In this document: one piece after another, positions 43,440-54,383 of the stretch
Layout of the letters: the number at the start of each line of letters is the position of its first letter
How positions within the stretch are numbered: the first letter of the stretch is position 1
NCBI GenBank assembly: GCA_019009955.1
Contig: CM032228.1
Location: 70,117,501 to 70,181,500, forward strand
Source: Riptortus pedestris
Lineage: Eukaryota > Arthropoda > Insecta > Hemiptera > Alydidae
Length of the DNA stretch: 64,000 nt
Reading direction: 5' to 3'
Position numbers and translations under genes: made by a program
Notes under the pieces: model-generated
Databases searched by the model: none
Told to the model about the DNA's origin: nothing
The model's input: the letters and a program-made list of their open reading frames with translations, nothing else

Positions 43440-45139
43440 GAGAGATAAAATGTAAATATATAATGTTTTAATTAATTAATTAACATAATTTATAAGTATT
43501 CTTAATTTACCATGCTCCACCATTAGTGGTATTACATGGTTTAAGAGTATCTTTTTGTTTTTCTAAGATCAAATTACAATTATATTTTTACAAAAAAAAA
43601 ACAAAGTATAAAGGTAAATGAAATTAACAATTTGTAACTGCAAAGGCTAATGATAAAATATGTGAAAAAATAATAATGAATACCGGTTATTCTTTATAAA
43701 ATGCATCAATGTTGTGCACCGTAGACGATTCGATGTTGAAAGATTTTCTTCCCTGCATAACATTTTTCTATCAGAACTTAACAATTTAGAAACAATAATT
43801 AAAGTAATGAATTAAGGAAATCTAATTATGTTGTAAACTTAGAAATGGAATGGCAAATAACTAGGTAATTCTTTGAATTTTCTTTTCTAACTTTAGTTTA
43901 TATTTATTTATTTTTCTTAAGCTAATTTTGTTAAAATCTAACTCTATATTATTATATCAGAATGGCACATACTAGAAATAAAGCCCCTCTGTGCATGGGG
44001 TTGTGCACAAAGGAAAAATGAAAAAAAAAAATTAGCAATTTGTTGACGGCAATGATCTTAATAATTATTTTACCCAGCTTATTCATCAGGGGGAAATAAT
44101 TCGTAATATTCAGAGCCAGATTTCTGAGAACTCACATTGTGTAGCTTGCTGGGGCTAAGCAATCAGAATTAATGTTCTGACGTTAGCATAACTATAAAGA
44201 TAAAGAGTTTATTACCTTTTGCAATAATTCATTCATACTATTCAAATTACAATAACACTGATCACAAAACGAAATCTAAAGGTATAATGCTTGTTGTTTG
44301 ATCTATACCTGTAAGTACTATAATTGTCCATTTAGTTAGTTAGATTTAGTAGTATTTCTATAAATTCAAAGCGCATTTACCTCGACTACGTAACATACGG
44401 AAAGCAATATACTGCTAGCTAATTACAAAAGTGAAGACGTACAGATGTGCAAAATCATAAATAAAGTACTCAGATTACACTACGTAATAAAGTCTACACA
44501 AAAGACAAAATAAATGGGCAGATTCAAATAAAACTGGATGTGTCAACCAGAAGGGTTTCATGAACTGCTGGAATTGTTTTTGGTTTTTCAACAACTTTGC
44601 TCGAAAGCACATGATGCTCATGCGAAAAGAATAAATAACTGTGTTCTGCTTCAAAATCCCCCTTCAACAGAAATGTTTTTATTTTTTATGTTTTAAGCTG
44701 TGCTGAATACGAACCCGAAAGTGGAAAATCTCTATCTGACCAATATACGTCAAATTTGTGTTTTTGGGTGGGGAGAATAAGGCGTTTTTCGACATTTTGA
44801 GCATTTTTTATTATAAAAAAACCTAAACGAAAAATGAAAAAAATCTATTTCATTTTAAAGCTATTACAATGTGTTCCAACATGAAAAAATTGCAAAAGCT
44901 CATATGTTAGGCTTCAAGATTAAAGATTTTTTTATGCATACAGTCAGAAGTTTTATGCTAGTGCTTGTTTGTTTGGTTGTTGTTGTTGTTGTTTGGGCAA
45001 AAAACATCAAGACCATCAATGCCCAGCGCTCGCAGAACCGTATTTCAGTTAACCCGACCATGGGAAATCGCAGACACATGCACACCGGGCTACATGCTTG
45101 TTATCCTGAAGGTTCTATACCGCTCTCTTTAAGGACCTG
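43440..45139. other. AT-rich DNA without recognised features
   Basis: This is free of H1 copies. Homopolymer runs only. A 95-codon frame at 44871-45158 (plus) has no recognisable domain. Confidence 0.4.
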
Positions 45140-45490
45140 GAATTATAAGGAAAATTAACTGGATTGACTTGGTCAGCAATTGAAAAAGTGTTTCTACACT
45201 TTTTGGTCAATAAAAGTGCTACAAAGACATGGTTAATGATTGCTTCTATCTTATAAAGCCATGTGTTGGAGCACGTCATTACAAATTCATTTTTTGCATT
45301 CTCATTTGGATTTCTTCCCTCCCAACTTGGGAGGAGAATCCGATGAACACGGAGAAGGGTTTCATCAAGATATATTTCAAATGGAGAAAAGCTATAGCGG
45401 TAAATGCAATGAGAAGATGTTTGCTGGCTACTGTTGGAGACAGCAACGGGAGATATCTGATGATGACTATAAAAGGAAAAAATATACTCA
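45140..45490 (+). pseudogene. remnant of an uncharacterised multicopy arthropod protein
   Basis: Shifting frames read FLHFLVNKSATKTW, then a KDMVND-like piece, then LLLSYKAMCWSTSLQIHFLH and SHLDFFPPNLGGESDEHGEG, FHQDIFQMEKSY and YCWRQQREISDDDYKRK. From memory, the pattern HFL.SHLD.FP.NLG..S.E.GERFHQDI...E..Y.G.W...M.ADYCW is the C-terminal signature of a repetitive, functionally uncharacterised arthropod protein family, probably TE-borne. At least one frameshift (near 45240) and upstream stops show this copy is dead. No DNA ends were found. Confidence 0.6.
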
Positions 45491-45499
45491 TTGGCTAGG

Positions 45500-46500
45500 C
45501 ATAAAGTTATATTATATTCAGTATTAAATATAGCATTATTATGTTTGATATATTATTTTAAATATTCGTAAAAAAATAAATGAAGTAAGAAAACAAAAAT
45601 AAACATGCTATTTTTTATTTACAAAAAAAAACCTTCTCTTTTTCAAAAGTTGTGATTAATTTTCAGATTTGAACTCAGCACACAGAAATAACTACATAAA
45701 CGAAATAAAAATTAAGAAAATTTCTAAAGGGATGTTTTTTTTTTTTGCAGAAGAGTGTATTCGGAGTTTCTACTTGTCAACTCTAGAATTCAAATTCCAG
45801 GATCTAAATTTCATTAAGCTTTGCAGTGACCGAGCTTTGAGTTTGGGTGTCAAATCTTCTGTCCGTTCCCACTGTTCTCACTGAGCATCGTGCGGCGATT
45901 GTGTGGCTTCTTCAATAAAGGAGTAGCTACATTTGGTCTTCAAAGCGAAAACTGGCCCCCCTAACCTCCCTATCAAAGTCGTGTGACAAGCCTTGACCCA
46001 TCAAGGGAAGTTGAGCTAAAGTATTTATTTGTGTTAATTAGTTTTGTGAGTTGTTTAATTTTATGTGACAGTTATCTTCATCAAGGACTCTTAAATTCTA
46101 TCCATTACAATTGTTTTTCGTCCCTTCTTTAAAATTATTTATACCATTGCACGGACAAAAAATGATTAATGGAATTTCCTATTATGAACCATTAACTCGT
46201 TAAAACATTTTGACATCATTTAATTTTATATCTGACATCTCGCATTTCTCAGAAAGACCATAATATAAAGAGGTGTCAGGTATGGTCTTCTCAGATCCAA
46301 GTATTCATTTTTAAATCTCAAAATTACCCAGTTAGTTACGGGGAACAGAAATTGGTGTCTCATTGTTTTTCATTTACAGGAGATAGTCAGTGTCCAACAG
46401 TATTACGTCTGCTGTGACGTTATCTGGGGGAAATAAATTATTTTTTATTCTATTATGCAAAGTATATCTCTCTTATTTTCCTACTCCATGTATAGTAGGA
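45500..46500. other. unassigned spacer
   Basis: GC-richer at 45860-46010. No convincing motif was found on either strand. Confidence 0.3.
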
Positions 46501-46502
46501 GT

Positions 46503-47148
46503 GAAGCCCGTCACGCGGGGGCTGCATATACAAAGCAGATTTCCCACGTACTTGTATTACACTCTAGTGATCTCATCTCACCACATACTCTCTGCTTGTA
46601 TGTAAAAAAAAAAACACCCCATGAGTAGAAAAGAGGGATTAATTAAGACTAAAAACAAGAAAGTACGAATAACTTGCTTAATATTTGAGTTAGGAAAAAA
46701 TTAATAGAAAAACAAACTGGATTTCAGCCAGTAACTACTATGATTTTTAGTGTTACTGAAACGGTTAAATATTGAGTATGGTATAGTTCCAATAAACATT
46801 TTCGAGACAAGAAATCATTAATTAATGGCGTCTTCACAATCGAATTTTCCTACATCTCGCATAAAAAAGGTCTCTTGAAATCAGTATTTTGAATTTAAGC
46901 TTAGAATAATGTGGTTCAAGAAATAACAGCTTATTGTTGCTATGGCAAGATTAGGAGTGGGGGCATACTGAAGGCTGAAAACTAAAAAAAAAACAAATAT
47001 CTCGGTCAATACTCATGATACAGAACATATGTACGCATCATTAATAGGTGATTAACTTTGTAATAGAATTGATTCTATGCAATTTGTAGATCTGATTCAT
47101 AGTAATGGAGATAATATGAATTTTCGAAATTCCTCCCTCTAAACCTCC
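46503..47148 (-). mobile_element. H1 copy, broken after module 2 start
   Basis: It runs from gcccgtcacgcgggggctgc through tcatctcaccacatactctc, module 1 and the ggggcatactgaaggctgaa block to cctccctctaaacctcc, where unrelated DNA begins. Confidence 0.8.
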
Positions 47149-48285
47149 GGGATTAGGAACTAACGATTATGACTCTCTTAGATCCCGTCCACAGGCAGGC
47201 TGACAGCGTGAACTGACTACAGACCCTCCGGGTACAATGAGGCCCATCAGTCTACTTGAGACAACTCATTTCGGGTTCTCCTTGGTTAACGGGGTTGCTG
47301 ATCACTAACTATATAAAAAGACTGACCACGAATCCAACGAGACTCGCTCGGGGGCGGTTAAGGAACTTAAAGGTCTAGAATGTCAACCAAAAATGAAAAG
47401 GACTTTAGAGTAAAATGCTATAATTTCAAGGTAAATCCTAATACAACATTCCTATGCAACAATTACTTACTCTGACAACAAGGCAGAACAATACCCTACA
47501 TTAATCAATAATGATTACCACAATCAATAAAAAGGTGTTGTATTTTCAAGTTGAGTTATCGTAAGTGCACTTTCAAAGAAAATGCTCCATCGTAATGCTT
47601 AAAGACATACAGTATGAAGCAAGGCCTCTTTATTGTTCGTGATCAACTGGTTACTCTTTGTCCAGCATCTCAGGAGAAATACTGTTTATATTATCCTTGA
47701 TCGAAAGTAATGGGATTGTGGATTGTACTCAGCACGAACAAAAATTTGAAGGCCTTAGGAAAAATCAATCGTTACTGTTCTAAAGGAGTTTAGCGAAAAC
47801 AAAATTCTAATCAAAGTCATGTAGGAAAAGAAGTTGAAACATATTAGTCGCGTCCTAAGGAATAAAAATTTAATGGAAAACGAATTTGAAAGACACCCTT
47901 TGTCGAATAACTTTGAGTCAAGTGCTAGGCCAAGAAGGGGAAGAGTAAGGCACCGAAATACATTTTCGGAAGTCTCCAAACACCCCAGCCGTTGGAACAA
48001 CAAGATATAGCCTTTAAGTACTAAGCGGATGACTTGAAGTACTAAGTTTCAACTAGTGGTAGCCAGCTTTGCTACCAACCTAAATGTGTTGTACCAACCG
48101 TATAATTTTCAGTAGACATCTTGATCTCGTAAAGAGAAGGTCGGTTCGATTCTTGCTTGCCTTGACTTAAAATTTCATCAAAAATCAAATAATTGGGCAT
48201 TATAATGTCAAAGCCCTCGATTCAGTCTTTACAGTTTCTGTTTTTAGACTTTTTTGCTGATACAAATGTCTTTATTTTTTAAACA
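47149..48285. other. unidentified insert breaking an H1 copy
   Basis: The GC-richer left part (47150-47360) has a TATA-like ctatataaaaagactgacc at about 47310 followed by a GC-rich stretch, which looks like an LTR or promoter. The right part contains a plus-strand stretch reading ISRVLRNKNLMENEFERH ... SARPRRGRVRHRNTFSE, which I do not recognise. It may be one or more TE remnants. Confidence 0.3.
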
Positions 48286-48588
48286 CGCTGTGATCTCCTC
48301 TACCTATATATTTTTTGTATCAAAGTGAAAATTGGATGAATAGAAGTGGGGTATAACTGACAGCTGAAAAACATAATGTGCGAATAACTCATTTAATATT
48401 TAAGCTACAAAAAAATGTATAGAAAGACAATTACAGAGGGTAATAGTTAACCAAGATTGATTCTATAAAACATTTTGATGCGACTTATATTAACGGCGAT
48501 ATTATGAATTTTCCTTTAGTTTTGCAGAAAACGTTTAAATATCAGTTTGGTGACGACTAAACAAAAATCGCGACCACTAACAGACTAG

Positions 48589-48619
<31 letters not shown>

Positions 48620-48705
48620 TATATAGGAAGTAGTCTTTCGAAAATCGTATCAAAAGTACGACCTCAATAGCTTTAATCTCTTTAAGAGAAATCTGGCAAA
48701 ATCAG
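48286..48705 (-). mobile_element. H1 copy, internally deleted
   Basis: It shares the module-1 variant of the copy at 35.9 kb (ttttttgtatcaaagtgaaa), then jumps to the pre-microsatellite block (aaaatcgcgaccactaacag), (TA)n at 48590-48612, and a diverged palindromic end (tttaagagaaatctggc). Confidence 0.72.
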
Positions 48706-48790
48706 ATAATCTGGAATGAAGTATTTAGCTTATACCATTTTTAATATTTCACTCATAGTGCGTCGGTACTCACCTAATGGTTGGTGGAAG

Positions 48791-49004
48791 TTATTATTTT
48801 TTTTTTTTAACGTCCACTTTATCCTACTATGGTTAATTTCGACGGGTTATTTGTAGGTTACCGCCGTTTTCTAGCCGTGGGGGGGGGGGCTCAGGATTCT
48901 ATTTAATGAGCGATCACTAAATAATTTCCAATTTCCCAAGGAAGGATGGAACTCGCCACTCTAAAACCAACGCTTTAACTCACATAGCTAACCTGAGACT
49001 CAGT
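48791..49004 (-). mobile_element. tRNA-derived SINE, copy 8 (full head)
   Basis: The minus-strand head reads ggttagctatgtgagttaaa, then gcg, strikingly like a tRNA D-arm/A-box (TAGCTCAGT-GGTTAGAGCG). After it comes a B-box-like gagttc-atcc. The body and A-rich tail lie on the left. Confidence 0.75.
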
Positions 49005-49600
49005 GTTTGAATTTAATGTAATAAAGCGTTTATCCTCTTACTGATTTTATTCACCAGATTCCTAGAGGTAACATTATTCTTACTTGTTATATGTAAACAG
49101 AGAAGGCAGAAGAGTCCAGTCTCTTGCAAAGCATGGTTCCTTAATCCTGGCCAATTATTCAATGTATGTCGACATACTGTGAGTGTTCTGAGACAGTTGC
49201 ATCAACAGTTCCGATTCCTCCAGAGTGCATGGTGAATGGTTTCTGGACTGTGAACTCACTTCACGTTTTGCTTTCCGCTCGAGTGTGAAGAGTGTTGCGA
49301 CTGGCCGACTAGGATTTCAAGCATGATGTACTGCTCAACGACTCTCACGTAACGAAAGAAATATCATTTACGTATTCAACGTATACCACACATTACCAGT
49401 AAACTAGTGGACGTAAAATACTTTTTCCAAGAGATATTTATGAGTGCCTGTTTGGAAAAGTTTGATTTTTTACCGGTTTCTCAAGACGCCTGCGTTTTGG
49501 AAAAGCAAATGTAAAGAACTACATGGTCTGACAGTTCAACTACCTGTAAGGACCTTTCATAATTAATTCAGTTTCCTAGGCACGCTGATGGCTAACTGAG
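49005..49600. other. unassigned spacer
   Basis: Mixed composition. No coding or repeat motif recognised. Confidence 0.3.
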
Positions 49601-49869
49601 TAGATTGCATTTATCTCAAAAAGTAAAAGTTCAATGTGAAAAATATTTGGTATTTATACTTCAAATAAAGTGCTTCATAATATAACAGTTTATTGTTAAT
49701 TTGAAATGAGTGGGATATTTCAAATTTTCGAAATGCTCCCCTCTCATCACCCCCCCCCCCTGGTCCGATTTTAACCGTTAACGACCTCGATCTTCGAATT
49801 TACATAAAATATTCAAATATCGAGTTCAGTATCTATCACAAAATAATTGCGACTGCTTGAGCGTTAAGA

Positions 49870-49943
<74 letters not shown>

Positions 49944-49946
<3 letters not shown>

Positions 49947-51304
49947 ATATAAAATTGTAACCTCTGTATGTAAATTGATTTTTTCGCAAAATTTCACGAT
50001 AACTTTTCGTTTGACATGTCATAGACACCATAACTGCATTTTGTTTCTTTGGTATCTGTTTGTTTGTTTGTTTATTTGTTTGTTTGTTTGTTTGTTTGTT
50101 ACCTTTTCACGCATAAACGGCTGAACCGAATTTTATGAAACTTGGTATTTATATTACTACTAGCCCAACTTAGACTTTAGGCTATACTAATATTCTCTGA
50201 GACGAACAGGAGTGGGGGTTATAAGGGAGGCCTGAAATTAAAAATAGGGATATTTCGTTTCCTATTGGTTTTTCGGCAAATATGCACATAACAAATGTTG
50301 TTTATTTTATTATTTAGAGTAACTTTTGTTATATACACTTTTTTCGTATAGTGAATTATAAACGATATATAGACTAAAACCTATAGCGGAAGTGAACAAT
50401 TTTATTTGGCACAAAAGACTCAACCGAACTAAATAAAACTCGGTATGTGTATTAGCACTAGCGTCTTCATTATAATAAGCCATACCAACATTTCTAGGGA
50501 CGGGCAGAAGTGGGGGTTATGAGGGAGGCCTGAAATTAAAAATGGTGATATTTTGTTTCTTATTGGTTTTTCGGCAAAAATGCACATATCAAAAGCTGTT
50601 TATTTTGTTATTTAGATCAATGTTTGTCATATACACTTTCGCCGTATACCGACGTATAATTGCGTTATACGCTAAAAATGGTTGCCGGAGTCAACAATTT
50701 TATTTGGCACACAAGAGACTCAACCGAACTGACTAAAACTCGGTATTTGTATTAGCACTAACGCCTTCATTATCATAAGCCATACCAACATTTCTAGGAA
50801 CGGGCAGAAGTAGGGGTTGGAAGGAAGGCCTGAAATTAAAAATAGGGATATTTCGTTTCCTATTGGTTTTTCGGCAAATATGCACATAACAAATGTTGTT
50901 TATTTTGTTATTTAGAGTAACTTTTGTTATATACACTTTTTCCGTATAGTGAATTATAAACGAGATATACACTAAAAGATAAAGCGGGAGTCAACTATTT
51001 TATTGGACACCAACGGTTGAACCGATTCCAACAAAACTCACAATATATAAATTAGCATTAATTCTTACATGGTAATAACCTATATTAAAATGTTTATGTT
51101 ATAACGGGAGTGGGGGTTATAAGGGAGGCCTGAAATAAAAATTCACGATATTTCATTTTCTATTCCAAACCAACCACGGGTACTAACCCTAAACACTGAA
51201 ACGGGGAAATGTCAAAATATTGTGCAAAGTAAAGTCTTGCCGACATAATACCATCATCATTCCGGCTCAAATGACTTCCCGGGCGAAGCCGGGTACCTTA
51301 GCTA

Positions 51305-51305
<1 letters not shown>
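49944..51305 (+). mobile_element. non-autonomous Helitron (1362 bp)
   Basis: It starts TCTATATAAAATTG right after A of the TA tract and ends with hairpin CCCGG-gcgaag-CCGGG (51278-51293), 8-nt spacer, CTAG, then T. This is the canonical rolling-circle Helitron end, with A|T insertion. The interior is a (TTTG)n stretch (50060-50100) and about 3.5 tandem ~325-bp units. No Rep/helicase ORF, so it depends on another element. Confidence 0.88.
50105..51165 (+). repeat. ~325-bp tandem repeat array inside the Helitron
   Basis: Each unit carries ctgaaccgaa-type start, gggcagaagtgggggttat-like middle, aggcctgaaattaaaaatag and tttttcggcaaatatgcaca. Three full units and one partial unit, moderately diverged, with the last the most different. 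Confidence 0.85.
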
Positions 51306-51365
<60 letters not shown>

Positions 51366-51629
51366 CATAATGTTGAACGGATCTCATTTACTAGATTTAC
51401 TAGGATGGACATTGAAGGAAGTTTTTCGAAAATCGAAAATCGTACGGCCGGCACGGACGATTAATCTGAAGAGAAAATGCAGATTTTGCTGGCTAAAAGA
51501 ATGAAGACTACAAAATGTTGTATGGCGCTGTGGTTATGGTGAGTCAATCCTTGCAGTTAGGGATTTGGCGTATTGCTACAATTTAATTAATCATGAATTA
51601 AGTTATAAGTTGACACTATACGTACAAAT

Positions 51630-51811
51630 TTACTCGTGCGTTTCAATTTTTTTTTGCATTTCATCTGCGCTGTTTAGTTGATCAGATTTCAGAATCTGGA
51701 CAATCTGCTCAGGCTTGGGTATCCGCAAATGTATCTTAACCCCATTCTCCGGAGAATTCTCTGGTAAGTAAATGAGATCGGTGCTTGCGATATTGAGTGT
51801 TACCTCTTCTA
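51630..51811 (-). CDS. candidate terminal exon, unknown protein
   Basis: After a cag acceptor (51812-51814) this 182-nt exon adds two bases to a split codon. It reads EEVTLNIASTDLIYLPENSP, then ENGVKIHLRIPKPEQIVQIL and KSDQLNSADEMQKKIETHE, with TAA at 51630-51632. The composition is that of a real soluble, charged protein C-terminus, not AT-rich noise. I do not recognise the family. It is in unique DNA between H1 copies. The alternative is a decayed TE gene end. Confidence 0.5.
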
Positions 51812-51886
51812 CTGTATTGCCACTTGAATAAGAGTTATTCCATATGAAAGCTCAAAAACTAAACGTGAGAGTTGAGAGGCACTTAC

Positions 51887-51978
51887 GACATGTCTCGAGT
51901 GGTTTCCGTTTTGAAGGGGTTACTCTGCTGTACCGGCGTTTATTGACACACTCCACAAATACCCCCAGCATCGATGCT
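51887..51978 (-). CDS. candidate internal exon upstream of the above
   Basis: This 92-nt segment is flanked by a strong acceptor (acttttttgcag) and donor (GTAAGT). One frame is open: ASMLGVFVECVNKRRYSRVT, then PSKRKPLETC. It splices through a 75-nt intron in frame to LEEVTLNIAS. Incoming phase 1 implies more exons upstream, which I did not find. An internal ATG could also make it a first coding exon. Unspliced, the frame runs ETCRKCLSTLTFSF then stop. Confidence 0.45.
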
Positions 51979-52069
51979 CTGCAAAAAAGTAAGTTCTTTC
52001 CCTCACTATAGTTTTGTCCAACTAGAGTTTACATGGGTTGTAAATAGTATAAAACACATCACGTTTCAT

Positions 52070-52529
52070 GCGGTTTTTTTAAACAATATTTATAGTACTC
52101 GTAAATTTAATTTGCAATAAGATTGATTCTGTACAATTTTTCTATCTGACGTATAGTAACGGAGATATTTCGAATTTTCGAAAATCCTCCCCTCTAAACC
52201 CCCCCCCCTCCCACTGGTCTGATTTCAGCCACTAACGAACTTGATTTTCTTTTAAATAAAACGACTAAATATCGAGTTTGGTAACGATCAAACAAAAATT
52301 GCGACCACTAGAGAGGTAACAGAAATATATATATAAAATTTTGAACAGACCTCATTTTCGTCATCTACTACGGTAACAGACAAATATATATATATATACA
52401 CACAGTTTTGAACGGACCTCATTTTCGTCATCTCCTGGGTAGGATCGATGGACATTTGAAGAAAAATTTCGAAAATTCCGTCATGAGTACAACCTCAATA
52501 GCTGATTTCCCCTAAGGGAAATCTGCTAA
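52070..52529 (-). mobile_element. H1 copy with a duplicated microsatellite block
   Basis: Module 2 (C tract at 52199-52209), gcgaccactagagaggtaac, short TA, ttttgaacagacctcatttt; then a second gtaacagacaaa-TA block and ttttgaacggacctcatttt, ending ctaagggaaatctgctaa. The ~65-bp block around the TA tract is tandemly duplicated. Confidence 0.82.
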
Positions 52530-52534
52530 CAGTG

Positions 52535-52736
52535 CAAAAATCGTAGTGAGTACTGAAGATAGAAAATGCATGTATATAACACAATATTGATAGTACATAT
52601 AAGTTTTAATACGATTTTATTAGTTTTGTATATTTTTTCGATCCGATGCATAATAAGTGAGATATTTCGACTTTTCTAAATTCCTTACCCCAATTGGTCT
52701 GATTTCAGCCATTAATGACTTGATATTTATTTTTAC

Positions 52737-52787
<51 letters not shown>

Positions 52788-53232
52788 TGTAAGGGATAGA
52801 TTAGTGTTAGGGCAGATTAAGAAAGTCTAGCTCTTGTTGATACACAACTGAATCATCTAATAAAGAAATGGACCGAGAGAGTGCAGACTTGGAAGTTCGA
52901 AGTACAACCTAGATGGACAGGAAAGATCAGGGAGTAGGTGCCCAGCCACGAAGGAGTCAGTGTTCTTCTAATGTATTTTGTGCATGTGCATATGTTGTTA
53001 AATCAAGCTATATGTTGAAGAGGGAATTTGTATGTTAACAGAACGTTAGTCATAATATAAAGACAGCTTTAAACAACAAGGAATTAAGTTCAAAATTCTT
53101 TATATACCTATCGATTCTTTCCAATATAGAGACGGTTAGCCACTCTTAGTGCAAAAATGATCCTGAAGAGTTCATGCTAGCCGGGATATTTTTAATTAAA
53201 TATTAATAATAATAATTAACCATAAAGGCGTC

Positions 53233-53278
<46 letters not shown>

Positions 53279-53404
53279 TGAACGGACCTCATTTTTGTCA
53301 TTTCCATGGTATGTCGATGGACATTTCAGAAAAACACGTTTCGAAAATCGAGCCATGAATACAACTTCAATAGCTGATTTATCTTAAGGAAAATCTGCTA
53401 AAAA
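52535..53404 (-). mobile_element. H1 copy with an insert in its TA tract
   Basis: A shortened module (tcgatccgatgcataataag) leads to (TA)n at 52740-52772, then a ~445-bp foreign segment, then (TA)n at 53234-53274, then atgaacggacctcatttttg and the end cttaaggaaaatctgctaa. Confidence 0.7.
52787..53232 (+). mobile_element. possible solo LTR inside (TA)n
   Basis: It begins TGTAAGGGATAGATTAG and may end AAAGGCGTCA. It is GC-richer, with tataaagacag and AATAAA-like motifs. It cleanly interrupts an H1 microsatellite. Because the target is TA repeats, the duplication cannot be read. It could also be another kind of insertion. Confidence 0.35.
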
Positions 53405-53899
53405 TAAACAGCAAAAGAATCCCTTAATCACAAAAACAGATGAATCACAAAGATTGGAAGATCATAATTGAATAATCTACGTATTTGGCGTTGTTCTTCT
53501 GAGGTATCCTTGAGGAGCATAGAAATACCCATGTACCCATGCTGTAATTAGCACCTTATTAGACTGATATGGTCATTTTCTTACTTATGAATATGTATTA
53601 ATTAGCCAAAGAATGTATTCATTAACGTGCAAAAGAAGTGCCAGCTTAAACGTGTGAAGATGCTGTTTGCATGAATAGTCAGCATGTTGAGGGGAAGTGA
53701 TAATAAGCAATAAATGAAGGTATGATTATATGGCTGAATTATCACACAGGTTAGCGAGTTTGGGCTTAACATTAATTTAGAGCATGAGTGGATACTCACT
53801 CCCATGATGAGGATTTAGTAAGGTTTGAAATAATTAAACAGAGGGCTAACTATGCCGACTTATACCAACTCGAGCAATGCAAGTGTTTATTTTATCCAA
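53405..53899. other. unassigned spacer
   Basis: Unique AT-rich DNA. Open frames of 60-67 codons have no recognisable motif. Confidence 0.3.
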
Positions 53900-54230
53900 T
53901 TGAGGTCGTACTCATGACGCGATTTTTGAAAAATGTCTTCAAATGTCCATCGATCCTACCCAGGAGATGACGAAAATGAGGTCTGTTCACAACTATATAT
54001 ATATATATATGAATGTATATATGTACTGTTAACGCTCTAGAGGTCGCCATTTTTGTTTAATCGTTACTAAACTCGGTATTTAATCGTTTTATGTAAAAAG
54101 AAATATTAAGTTCTTTAATGGCTGAAGGCATGAATCGGAACGAAAAATTGTATAAACCCAATCCTATTGCAAATGTAATGCTCGATAAATGTTGTTATGT
54201 CTTTATGCTATCAAATTTCATCTCAATTTA
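53900..54230 (+). mobile_element. H1 fragment, sense
   Basis: It starts just inside the palindromic end (ttgaggtcgtactcatgacg), includes cgatcctacccaggagatga, (TA)n-like tract, gctctagaggtcgccattt, and part of a module. Confidence 0.75.
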
Positions 54231-54258
54231 ATATTTAGAATTAAATACTTCAGAATAT

Positions 54259-54261
<3 letters not shown>

Positions 54262-54311
<50 letters not shown>

Positions 54312-54312
54312 A
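54262..54312. repeat. (TA)n then (TG)n microsatellite
   Basis: About 20 TA units followed by tgtgtgtgtg. Confidence 0.9.
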
Positions 54313-54383
54313 TATATTAGTTAAGATTGAAAAATAACAATAATTCTGTTAATATTCAAGTAAGTGGAAGATATTTACAATCA

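Larger units (their letters stand above)
49605..51490 (-). mobile_element. H1 copy interrupted by a Helitron
   Basis: Left part 49605-49943: module end, C10 tract at 49751-49760, gcgactgcttgagcgttaag, (TA)n. Right part 51306-51490: rest of (TA)n, then tgttgaacggatctcattta and a diverged terminus (gcagattttgctggctaa). The Helitron sits inside the TA tract. Confidence 0.78.

Noticed and set aside
44871..45158. 95-codon plus-strand frame as N-terminal part of the 45.2-kb protein remnant
   Set aside because: It does not match the expected upstream pattern and contains a low-complexity Val run.
48791..49004. A genuine tRNA gene
   Set aside because: Only A- and B-box-like stretches are tRNA-like; no full cloverleaf, and the same head recurs in dispersed copies with a long body.
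52099..52210. Poly-C runs as sequencing artefacts
   Set aside because: They recur at the same place in the H1 module in nearly all copies, so they are part of the repeat, though exact run lengths may be unreliable.
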